The translations under genes and the position numbers were made by a program. A DNA stretch of 23,960 nucleotides. Origin: Bacteroidetes bacterium UBA6161 (GTDB taxonomy: Bacteria > Bacteroidota > Bacteroidia > NS11-12g > UBA955). The first letter of the stretch is position 1, and each line of letters opens with the position of its first letter. This document shows, one piece after another, positions 1 through 6,882 of the stretch. Where the stretch lies: the NCBI GenBank assembly GCA_002422315.1, contig DIUJ01000072.1, positions 1,561 to 25,520 on the forward strand. The letters are read 5' to 3'. The notes under the pieces were generated by a model. It had not been told where the DNA came from and searched no databases. It saw only the letters and a program-made list of their open reading frames with translations.

Positions 1-24
1 TTGCACTAAAGTGGACAAGTCAGG

Positions 25-93
25 AGTAGACTTAAGCAACATTACATCATGTATTCTTTTTTCTGCAAGTTTTATAGCAGCTAATTGAGTATT
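25..93 (-). pseudogene. Fragment of leucine dehydrogenase 3' end (direct repeat copy)
   Basis: This 69-base stretch matches 3922-3990, the 3' end of the intact dehydrogenase gene, at 68 of 69 positions in the same orientation (the only difference is A at 49 against T at 3946). On the minus strand it encodes the last residues of the enzyme with one Gln-to-His change. It lacks the final Tyr and stop codon and runs on in frame to the window edge with eight unrelated codons. Upstream, similarity stops abruptly at 94, and an in-frame stop lies at 109-111 with no usable start, so it cannot be an independent gene. It is either a remnant of a duplicated copy or one arm of a direct repeat flanking the 3.8 kb that carry the lipoprotein and the SBBP-repeat protein. 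Confidence 0.85.
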
Positions 94-178
94 ATTCTTT
101 TCTATGTTTTATTTGATATTAATCGAAGATTAACTCACTGACAAGTATGAGCAAGGTAAATAAAGAGTATTATTGGGG

Positions 179-748
179 CTAATACATTTGAACTAATGTT
201 GGGAAAAACATTTGAATATTTTCTTCATCCAATAAATAACGGAAATCATAATAATCATTTGTAGAGTTTGTAAACACTAACTTATCTCCATTAATATTAA
301 CTATCTCAACTTCAGCTAGTTTTTCAAAATTTTCGAATATCTTATAAGTATACTTCAAGGTCTTTGTTTTATGTATTATAGAAATTTCCCTATGGTAAAG
401 CGATTGAAAATCATCATCCTTGAATATCTCAGTGGAAATTAAAAAACTATCCTTCTTAATGTAAGTTGTATATTTTGCTTTATTGTTAGTTAAAAACGAA
501 TAAATTACAATTCTATCTTCTTTTTCTAAAACTCCGAAATAGGATTCCAGAAAAGAATTGCAGTCTTCTGAGTTAATCTTGTTACTCCACTTCCTTTCAT
601 TTAAATTTATACTTTCATAAAAAATATATCCATTAGAATTCAGGTTTTGCATTTTAGTACATGTTTTACTTGTTTGTTGATTATTACAACTCATTAACAG
701 AATAAACAATACCGAAATACACCTATCTCGTAAATTTAAAATCTTCAT
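179..748 (-). CDS. Hypothetical small lipoprotein
   Basis: The protein has 189 residues if translation begins at the ATG at 748. A TTG at 772 is also in frame, but the ATG gives the better signal peptide: a short charged start, a hydrophobic run, then an LLMSC lipobox with the modified cysteine at residue 21. The mature part begins with a polar Asn/Gln/Ser/Thr-rich linker and is rich in Lys, Asp, Glu, Tyr and Phe, suggesting a soluble beta-rich domain tethered to a membrane. I do not recognise a family. It lies downstream of the SBBP-repeat gene in the same orientation, separated by 184 bases with no clear terminator, and upstream of the duplicated dehydrogenase fragment. Lipoprotein export is supported by sequence; function is unknown. 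Confidence 0.7.
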   Translation of the reverse strand: MKILNLRDRCISVLFILLMSCNNQQTSKTCTKMQNLNSNGYIFYESINLNERKWSNKINSEDCNSFLESYFGVLEKEDRIVIYSFLTNNKAKYTTYIKKDSFLISTEIFKDDDFQSLYHREISIIHKTKTLKYTYKIFENFEKLAEVEIVNINGDKLVFTNSTNDYYDFRYLLDEENIQMFFPTLVQMY

Positions 749-768
749 AGGCTTTATAAAATAGATTC

Positions 769-894
769 TCAATATTTTTTTTCCCTTGAGCCATACTCAT
801 ACACTTCTTTCATTGCATCAAATAAACTATATATGATGTGAACTGCTTGGATACTATCTCTTAAAAATAACAGGAGCGAATTTTGTGTCCGGTC
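769..894 (-). other. Short coding-like stretch, possible gene remnant
   Basis: On the minus strand, 41 codons are open between a TAA at 895-897 and a TGA at 769-771. The translation looks protein-like: a hydrophobic start, then an apparently amphipathic helix with a DAMKEVYEYGS segment. It has no start codon near its beginning; the only ATG, at 813, would give 14 residues. It ends about 20 bases before the ATG of the lipoprotein gene. It could be the tail of a lost gene, an upstream reading frame, or chance. The rest of the 773-932 gap holds nothing else that I can name. Confidence 0.2.
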
Positions 895-932
895 TTATAA
901 TTTATTTTTCTCAAGCCCCATAAATTCAAATT

Positions 933-3599
933 TTAATACTTTATAAATCGCATTGAAATGTTAGTGTCTTGAATCATTAGCATATATAATCCTTGAGAAA
1001 AACTACTTAGGTCTATTTCCATTTGTAGCTCATTAATTGTACTTGAATGTAAATTCCTTCCTTGCAAATCATGAATACTAAAGCTCTTACCTATAAGTTC
1101 TGTAGGAGTTTCTAAAACCATTACATTACCTGTTGGGTTGGGATAAACCTTCACACCTAAATAATTGGAAATTTGATTCAAGAATGTGCTATTGTCTATT
1201 GTTAGGATAGCATTATTGCTTATGGTATCGCAGATTCCTGACGAAACAATACATCTAAAGATAAAACTATCATTTGCCATAGTTAGATTAGAAACATATA
1301 AGGTATCGGTATTCACTCCGCTAAATTGCCCAGAATCTACCAAACTTTCAAATCCATTGCCTTTGTTAACTTGCCATTGGTATTGAATATTATTTCCGGA
1401 GGCAACAATTACAAAGTTTGTATTCGTATTGATAGCTGCTGTTTTATTTGATGGATGTGCACTTATAGAGGGGACATTACAGCCAAAAGAAAATTTTGCT
1501 AGAAAGGCATCCTTACCCCCACCAATTGTGGTTTGGTGTGAACCTTGGCTTGAAATATTGCTGTTAGATGCGGTAAATCCTGCTATATAAAAATCACCTG
1601 CTTTATCTAAAACCATGAACATAGCCCTATCGTCATCTGATCCGCCTAAATAACTACCTAAAATCCTATTCCCGGTACTGTCAAAAGCTGCAAAAAAAGC
1701 ATCTTCTCCATTAGCCTTGTTTACTTGATGTGCATCTATAGTTGATATATTATTGGAGGATAAAGTAAAACCTGTAATATACACATTTCCATTTGAATCA
1801 GTAGCACAACTTTGACCTATATCCAATCCATTTCCACCATAGTATGTAGACCATTTTAACCCTCCACTTGGATTAAAATTCGCTAAAAAAGCATCGTGGT
1901 CTCCACCAAAACTATCTTGATGACCATTGCTTGCAATACCTGTTAAGCCGCTTGTGTATCCAGTAAAATAAATATTATCTTTATATGTTGCACATTTGGT
2001 TACTATAGCTGCCGTTCCAAAGTATGAACCCCATATTCTAGAACCAGTAGTGTCGTATTTTTGCAAGAAACTATTCCATCCTGCACCATTTTTAGCAGGG
2101 CTATGAGTTCCATTTGTTCCTATACTTGTACTAGAAGTAGTTTGACCAGAAGCATAAATAAAATCATTCTCATCTATGGCAATACCAATAACAGCATCGG
2201 ATCCTGAGCCTCCTACAAATGTACCCCATTGCCTTACACCATTCTTATCAAATTTAGCAATAAATCCATCGCCAGAGCCACCACTTGTTGCTTGAAAAGA
2301 ACCTATAGACGACATATTTGTACTTGAACTTGTAGAACCACTAAGGTATAAGTAATCTTTGTGCGCCAACACTTCTAATCCCCAATCCAATCCATTTCCG
2401 CCATAATATGTAGCCCATTGTACTTGACCTAGGTTATTAAACTTTGCTAAGTATGCATCCTCTGCTCCTGAGTAGGTGGTTTGATGTGCTCCAGTTGTTG
2501 CAAAACCAGAAGCAGAACTAGTAGCTCCTGTAGCGTATATATTTCCATCATTATCTATAGCGGTGTTGTATATAAAATCTTTCCCACTACCTCCAAAATA
2601 AGTAGCCCATATTCTAACCCCATTAGAGTTAAATTTAACCAAAAATCCATCTAAATCCCCACCTGCATAATTTGTAAGATGAGAACCAGTTGTTGCAATG
2701 TTTAGTGTAGATGATGTCTCTCCTCCTATAAAAATATTACCGGCACTATCTAAAACTACAGAAAGTCCTCTATCCTCTCCGCTACCCCCATAGTAAGTTG
2801 CAAAAGCCAAAGTAGGCGGGTCTATTCTCAGAGCCAATGTTGGATTATAGTTTTCTATTTCAAAACCCACCACATTGTTATTTACTACCCACTTAGCATT
2901 TAGTAAGGCATTATTTTGAAATACTTTTAATTTACCTTCTCTAATTTCTCCAAAAGGTGTTTTCAGTAACAAATAGCCATCTTCCGAAACACTTATTTCT
3001 GCTCCTTTTACTTCAAATTTAATTTTCTTATAGTCTTCTGCTTTTTTCATCAACCAATCGCTCTCTAAAACCCCATTGGTACTGTAGTAATACAAGTCTA
3101 CTCCCTCCCACAAATTTTTAAGTAAAATAGTTTGATAATTTTTAACGAATAATGCAGGGGAAACACCCTCTCCTAAATTATAATAGTTGGTATACCCATC
3201 CAATGGAGCACCCCTGTCTACTTCAAAATTTTGATTACTTCCTATCCAATTCAAATCCACTCTATAGTTTTCTTTGTTATAAGCTATGCTAAATTCAGAA
3301 TTTGAAAGACTTGTCAATTTTTTATTACTGTTTATTTCCCCTACAGTAACTTTGCTAAGACTGTAACTAATTCCATTGTCCCTAATATGGTATATCATAT
3401 CTCCTGAAATACCTGAGAACAAAACATCTTTGCGTAATTGTCTGTTTTGATCATAAACTTGTCCTAAGTTTTCTTCAAAACCAGACTGGATTTTGTTATT
3501 CGAAAGCAACTCCTTGGGAATTTGTTTATATTTCTCTGCCTTAGTGGCAAATGGAGATACAAGTATAAAAACAATTAATAAACGTAGTTGAATTTTCAT
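933..3599 (-). CDS. SBBP-repeat beta-propeller protein, T9SS type A cargo
   Basis: This is an 888-residue secreted protein. A signal peptide covers about residues 1-21. Residues about 38-260 resemble the DUF7948-type N-terminal domain common in SBBP proteins (FEENLGQ near the start, then LWEGVDLYYY). From about 265 to 700 there are about seven tandem repeats of roughly 60 residues with the SBBP pattern: W-x-T/S-Y-x-GG near the start, D-x-x-GN-I/V-Y at the middle, and DAFLAKF at the end. An Ig-like domain follows (about 705-795, with a YQWQ motif and two cysteines). A type A T9SS sorting domain ends the protein (about 815-888, with VKVYPNPTGN and a GLYMLMI-type strand). Family knowledge places it at the cell surface or released to the medium; its ligand is unknown. 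It has its own promoter just upstream. Confidence 0.9.
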   Translation of the reverse strand: MKIQLRLLIVFILVSPFATKAEKYKQIPKELLSNNKIQSGFEENLGQVYDQNRQLRKDVLFSGISGDMIYHIRDNGISYSLSKVTVGEINSNKKLTSLSNSEFSIAYNKENYRVDLNWIGSNQNFEVDRGAPLDGYTNYYNLGEGVSPALFVKNYQTILLKNLWEGVDLYYYSTNGVLESDWLMKKAEDYKKIKFEVKGAEISVSEDGYLLLKTPFGEIREGKLKVFQNNALLNAKWVVNNNVVGFEIENYNPTLALRIDPPTLAFATYYGGSGEDRGLSVVLDSAGNIFIGGETSSTLNIATTGSHLTNYAGGDLDGFLVKFNSNGVRIWATYFGGSGKDFIYNTAIDNDGNIYATGATSSASGFATTGAHQTTYSGAEDAYLAKFNNLGQVQWATYYGGNGLDWGLEVLAHKDYLYLSGSTSSSTNMSSIGSFQATSGGSGDGFIAKFDKNGVRQWGTFVGGSGSDAVIGIAIDENDFIYASGQTTSSTSIGTNGTHSPAKNGAGWNSFLQKYDTTGSRIWGSYFGTAAIVTKCATYKDNIYFTGYTSGLTGIASNGHQDSFGGDHDAFLANFNPSGGLKWSTYYGGNGLDIGQSCATDSNGNVYITGFTLSSNNISTIDAHQVNKANGEDAFFAAFDSTGNRILGSYLGGSDDDRAMFMVLDKAGDFYIAGFTASNSNISSQGSHQTTIGGGKDAFLAKFSFGCNVPSISAHPSNKTAAINTNTNFVIVASGNNIQYQWQVNKGNGFESLVDSGQFSGVNTDTLYVSNLTMANDSFIFRCIVSSGICDTISNNAILTIDNSTFLNQISNYLGVKVYPNPTGNVMVLETPTELIGKSFSIHDLQGRNLHSSTINELQMEIDLSSFSQGLYMLMIQDTNISMRFIKY

Positions 3600-3619
3600 A
3601 TTAAAATTATTTTGTCCTA

Positions 3620-3650
3620 CAAATGTAAAAAGAAATAATTTAAAATCAAA
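3620..3650 (-). promoter_or_regulatory. Promoter of the SBBP-repeat gene
   Basis: On the minus strand a TTTG (3647-3650) is followed after exactly 19 bases by TACATTTG (3620-3627), a full match to the Bacteroidota -33/-7 pattern. The -7 box ends about 20 bases before the ATG at 3599. The rest of the 316-base gap up to 3915 holds the dehydrogenase terminator, two weak inverted repeats (near 3766-3810 and 3834-3845) and no gene that I can see. Confidence 0.7.
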
Positions 3651-3854
3651 GGCTTAAAACTTCACTTTCAAATTATTGCTCTTTAAAATTATCTTATAGA
3701 TGTTTAACCTCTTTAACATTGCTTCAAGTTATAAAAATATACAAGAGCTTTCTATTTCTACCATAAACCCTTAGTTAGCATTTAATATCCTATTCTTAGT
3801 ATAGGGTTTGATCCATGAAAATTCTAGAAACCTAACTCGGGTTAAAAATTACCA

Positions 3855-3890
3855 TAAAAAAATCCCCTTGGTATTTATACCAAAGGGATT
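3855..3890 (-). terminator. Intrinsic terminator of the leucine dehydrogenase gene
   Basis: On the minus strand an inverted repeat of 13 positions (arms 3861-3873 and 3878-3890, one G-U pair, 4-base loop) is followed directly by a run of T (plus-strand A at 3855-3862). It begins 26 bases after the stop codon of the dehydrogenase gene. Confidence 0.85.
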
Positions 3891-3915
3891 TATATTTTAT
3901 TATCTAAGTATACTT

Positions 3916-5013
3916 TTAGTAAGTAGACTTAAGCAACATTACATCTTGTATTCTTTTTTCTGCAAGTTTTATAGCAGCTAATTGAGTATTGATAGAGTCT
4001 TGCTCAGATTTAGCATAAATATCTAAGGTTACATTGTAAATATTTTCTGCTTGAGCCATAGCTCTCTCTCTTATGTATCCTGTGTACTCAGAATATACAT
4101 TTATCAATCCACCAGCATTAATTAAAAAGTCTGGAGCATAAGCAATTCCTTTTTCTAAAATCATGTTCCCATGCAAGGTATCGTCATCTAATTGATTGTT
4201 TGCAGCACCTGCTACAATTGCACACTTAAGTTGAGGAATAGTATCAGAATTTAGTATAGCACCCAATGCACATGGAGCAAAAATATCTACTTCTTTGCTA
4301 TACACTTCATTCGAAGTTATAACAGTAGCTCCTAATGCTGCTGTAAGTTTTAGGTTTTCTTCGTTTATATCAGAAATGTAAACAATCGCACCCTCTTTTA
4401 CCAAATATTCAACCAAATGAAAACCAACTTTCCCTACGCCTTGTACAGTTACTTTTTTACCTGCTAAACTATCGCTACCATAAACTTTCTTTGCAGATGC
4501 TTTCATGCCCATGTAAACCCCATAAGCAGTAACCGGAGAAGGGTCTCCGCCTCCGCCTAGAATTTCTGGCAAGCCCACTACATGGTCGGTCTCCATAGCT
4601 ACATATTCCATATCTTTGGTTGTAGTTCCCACATCTTCTGCAGTAATGTATTTGCCTCTAAGATTTTCTACAAATCTTCCAAATTTACGCATAAGAGCTT
4701 CAGTTTTTTGTGTTTTGGGGTCACCAATAATTACAGCTTTTGCTCCCCCTAAATTTAATCCAGAAATAGATGCTTTGTATGTCATCCCTCTCGACAATCT
4801 TAGGGCATCGCGAATAGCTTCTGCCTCATTGTTGTACATCCACATTCTCGTTCCACCCAATCCTGGGCCTAAAACTGTGTTGTGAATAGCGATTATTGCT
4901 CTTAAGCCAGTGCTTTTATCTTGGCAAATAACAATCTGTTCGTGGTCATTTGTGGTTAGTGTATCAAAAAGTTCAAATTCAGAACTGCTTGATTTTGTAG
5001 TAGCTACATTCAT
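3916..5013 (-). CDS. ldh: Leucine dehydrogenase (Glu/Leu/Phe/Val dehydrogenase family)
   Basis: This NAD-dependent enzyme reversibly deaminates branched-chain amino acids to 2-oxo acids, ammonium and NADH in the cytoplasm. At 365 residues it has the usual length for leucine/valine dehydrogenases. The substrate-binding and catalytic region is intact: the PGLGGTRMW segment (about 50-58), MTYK with Lys80, GGAK with catalytic Lys92, and TAEDVGT with Asp127. The nucleotide-binding Rossmann motif GVGKVG is at 192-197, and the AGAANNQL motif typical of this family follows. Specificity for Leu over Val or Phe is inferred from overall resemblance and not proven. The gene is monocistronic: a promoter box lies at 5046-5053 and a terminator at 3855-3890. 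Its last 69 coding bases, except the final Tyr and stop, are duplicated at 25-93. Confidence 0.9.
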   Translation of the reverse strand: MNVATTKSSSSEFELFDTLTTNDHEQIVICQDKSTGLRAIIAIHNTVLGPGLGGTRMWMYNNEAEAIRDALRLSRGMTYKASISGLNLGGAKAVIIGDPKTQKTEALMRKFGRFVENLRGKYITAEDVGTTTKDMEYVAMETDHVVGLPEILGGGGDPSPVTAYGVYMGMKASAKKVYGSDSLAGKKVTVQGVGKVGFHLVEYLVKEGAIVYISDINEENLKLTAALGATVITSNEVYSKEVDIFAPCALGAILNSDTIPQLKCAIVAGAANNQLDDDTLHGNMILEKGIAYAPDFLINAGGLINVYSEYTGYIRERAMAQAENIYNVTLDIYAKSEQDSINTQLAAIKLAEKRIQDVMLLKSTY

Positions 5014-5045
5014 TTTATAGAGATTTTCGTTGAATTTTACGTCCG

Positions 5046-5053
5046 CAAAAATA
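5046..5053 (-). promoter_or_regulatory. -7 box of the leucine dehydrogenase promoter
   Basis: On the minus strand TATTTTTG matches TAnnTTTG and lies 32 bases before the ATG at 5013. No TTG at the usual spacing was found, so this is a partial match. It sits in an 84-base divergent region shared with the ABC exporter promoter. Confidence 0.45.
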
Positions 5054-5059
5054 AGTTTT

Positions 5060-5090
5060 TTTGTGATTAAACGAGAAAAAACAAAATTTG
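5060..5090 (+). promoter_or_regulatory. Promoter of the ABC exporter gene
   Basis: TTTG (5060-5063) is followed after exactly 19 bases by AAAATTTG (5083-5090), a match to the Bacteroidota pattern except for the first T of the -7 box. The box ends only 7 bases before the TTG start at 5098, so the mRNA may have almost no leader. Confidence 0.5.
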
Positions 5091-5097
5091 CAGTCCA

Positions 5098-6882
5098 TTG
5101 AAAGCACTAAAAAAACTAAACAAATATCTATGGAAATACAGGAAAACCCTTTTATGGGGTTTTGTATTTATCCTGATAACCAATGTATTTAACATACTAG
5201 CACCCTATTTAGTCCGCGTGGCTTTTGATTATTCCTTGAGCGAAATTTCTTTGTTTCAGTTCATTAAATTATCCGATTTTAACCTTAGTTACCGACAAAC
5301 CATCATTACCAATGCAGCTCTTTGTGGTTTCCTTATATTATTGGTTGCACTCCTAAGAGGTATTTTTATGTTTTTTATGCGCCAAACTATCATTGTGGTT
5401 TCTAGAAAAATTGAATTTGACCTAAAAAATGAAATTTACGATCATTATCAAAAATTAAGCCTTTCGTTCTACAGAGAAAATTTTACAGGGGATCTAATGT
5501 CTAGAATTAGCGAAGATGTGAGTAAAGTAAGGATGTATTTAGGGCCTGCAATTATGTATTTTGTGAATCTTGTGTTTACTTTTATCACAGTACTTATTAT
5601 GATGATTGCGGTAAATCCTAAACTTACTTTTTGGGTTTTGCTTCCTCTCCCTATCCTTTCCCTTTCTATTTATTATGTAAGTGAAATGATTAATAAAAAA
5701 AGTGATAGAATTCAAGCCAAACTTTCAGATTTAACCTCCTTTGTTCAAGAATCTATGGCAGGTATTAGAATTCTAAAAGCATTTTCTGTACAACATGTTT
5801 TTGCGCAAAATTTCGGAAAAGAAACCGAAAACTATAGAGAGTTAAGTATGTCTTTAACCAAAATAAACTCCGTTTTTATGCCTCTCATGATGTTTCTTGT
5901 AGGCTTGAGCACCTTACTTACTGTTTATTTTGGAGGCTTGGAAGTTGCAAATGGCAACTTTACTTATGGCAATATTGCAGAGTTTGTAATTTATATAAAT
6001 CTTCTCACTTGGCCTGTTGCATCCCTTGGCTGGGTAACAGCAATAGTACAAAGCGCGGAAGCTTCTCAAGCTCGTATCAATGTGTTTTTGGATACCAAAC
6101 AAGAAGTGATTTCCGGAAAAAATAAATTCAATGGATTTAAAAACAAGATAGTTTTAGAAAATATTTCATACTCCTACCCTGCCAAGCCCAATGCAATAGA
6201 GAATATTAATCTCACCGCCCTTAAAGGGCAAACTATTGGCATTATAGGACCCACGGGTTCGGGCAAAACTACTCTTCTAAATTTACTTGCTAGATTTTTT
6301 GACCCAAAATCTGGTTCAATATGGATAGATAATACCAAATTAACAGATTATGATTTAACGGATTATAGAAATAAAATTGCATTGGTTCCTCAAGATGTTT
6401 TTTTATTTTCAGATAGTATTTATGAAAATATAGTTTTTGGCAGCCCGGAACCTGAAAAAATATCCATTAATGACGTGATAAAAGCAGCTCAAATTGCTTG
6501 TGTTCACAACAATATTTCAGACTTTACAAACCAATATGAAACCATATTAGGAGAAAGGGGAATTACCCTTTCTGGTGGCCAAAAACAAAGAGTTGCAATA
6601 GCACGGGCGCTGATAAGAAATCCGGAAATTATTTTACTAGACGATTGCTTGAGTGCGGTTGATCACCAAACAGAAAAGCAAATAATTCAAAATCTTAAAT
6701 CAGAATTACAAAACAAAACTGCTTTTATAGCAAGCCATAGACTCTCTGCATTAGAAGATGCCGATATTATTTTAGTTTTAGAAAACGGTAAAATAATAGC
6801 CCAAGGCAACCACGATTATTTAATAAAACAAAACACTTATTATGAGAAAATGTACAAAAAGCAAATGGAAGAAATCTCTTAA
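5098..6882 (+). CDS. ABC exporter half-transporter, MdlA/BmrC-like
   Basis: This 594-residue inner-membrane exporter has six predicted membrane segments (about residues 18-320) followed by an ATPase domain (about 350-590). Walker A is GPTGSGKTT (384-392), the signature LSGGQ is at 491-495, Walker B is ILLDD (512-516) followed by CLSAVD, and the H-loop is His547. The residue after the Walker B Asp is Asp516 rather than the usual catalytic Glu; this is known from one half of heterodimeric exporters such as TM287, BmrC and MdlA. No partner half-transporter lies in the window. There is no in-frame ATG near the start: a stop lies at 5068-5070 and the first plausible start is TTG 5098, which directly precedes the conserved basic N-terminal helix. 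The substrate cannot be told from sequence. The 3' end overlaps the next gene by 41 bases. Confidence 0.9.
   Translation: MKALKKLNKYLWKYRKTLLWGFVFILITNVFNILAPYLVRVAFDYSLSEISLFQFIKLSDFNLSYRQTIITNAALCGFLILLVALLRGIFMFFMRQTIIVVSRKIEFDLKNEIYDHYQKLSLSFYRENFTGDLMSRISEDVSKVRMYLGPAIMYFVNLVFTFITVLIMMIAVNPKLTFWVLLPLPILSLSIYYVSEMINKKSDRIQAKLSDLTSFVQESMAGIRILKAFSVQHVFAQNFGKETENYRELSMSLTKINSVFMPLMMFLVGLSTLLTVYFGGLEVANGNFTYGNIAEFVIYINLLTWPVASLGWVTAIVQSAEASQARINVFLDTKQEVISGKNKFNGFKNKIVLENISYSYPAKPNAIENINLTALKGQTIGIIGPTGSGKTTLLNLLARFFDPKSGSIWIDNTKLTDYDLTDYRNKIALVPQDVFLFSDSIYENIVFGSPEPEKISINDVIKAAQIACVHNNISDFTNQYETILGERGITLSGGQKQRVAIARALIRNPEIILLDDCLSAVDHQTEKQIIQNLKSELQNKTAFIASHRLSALEDADIILVLENGKIIAQGNHDYLIKQNTYYEKMYKKQMEEIS

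Noticed and set aside
749..772. TTG start for the small lipoprotein, adding eight residues
   Set aside because: The ATG at 748 places the lipobox cysteine at residue 21, the usual position; the extension only adds a non-typical lead.
1500..2800. Repeated segments that might be a DNA tandem repeat or CRISPR
   Set aside because: The periodicity is at the protein level (SBBP repeats of about 60 residues); the DNA units are diverged and coding.
3766..3845. Weak inverted repeats between the SBBP and dehydrogenase genes, considered as a riboswitch or attachment site
   Set aside because: The stems are only 4-7 bp with no conserved motif; they fit chance in AT-rich DNA.
4616..4885. Plus-strand open frame of 89 codons inside the dehydrogenase gene
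   Set aside because: It lies wholly opposite a well-conserved enzyme gene and its translation resembles no known family.
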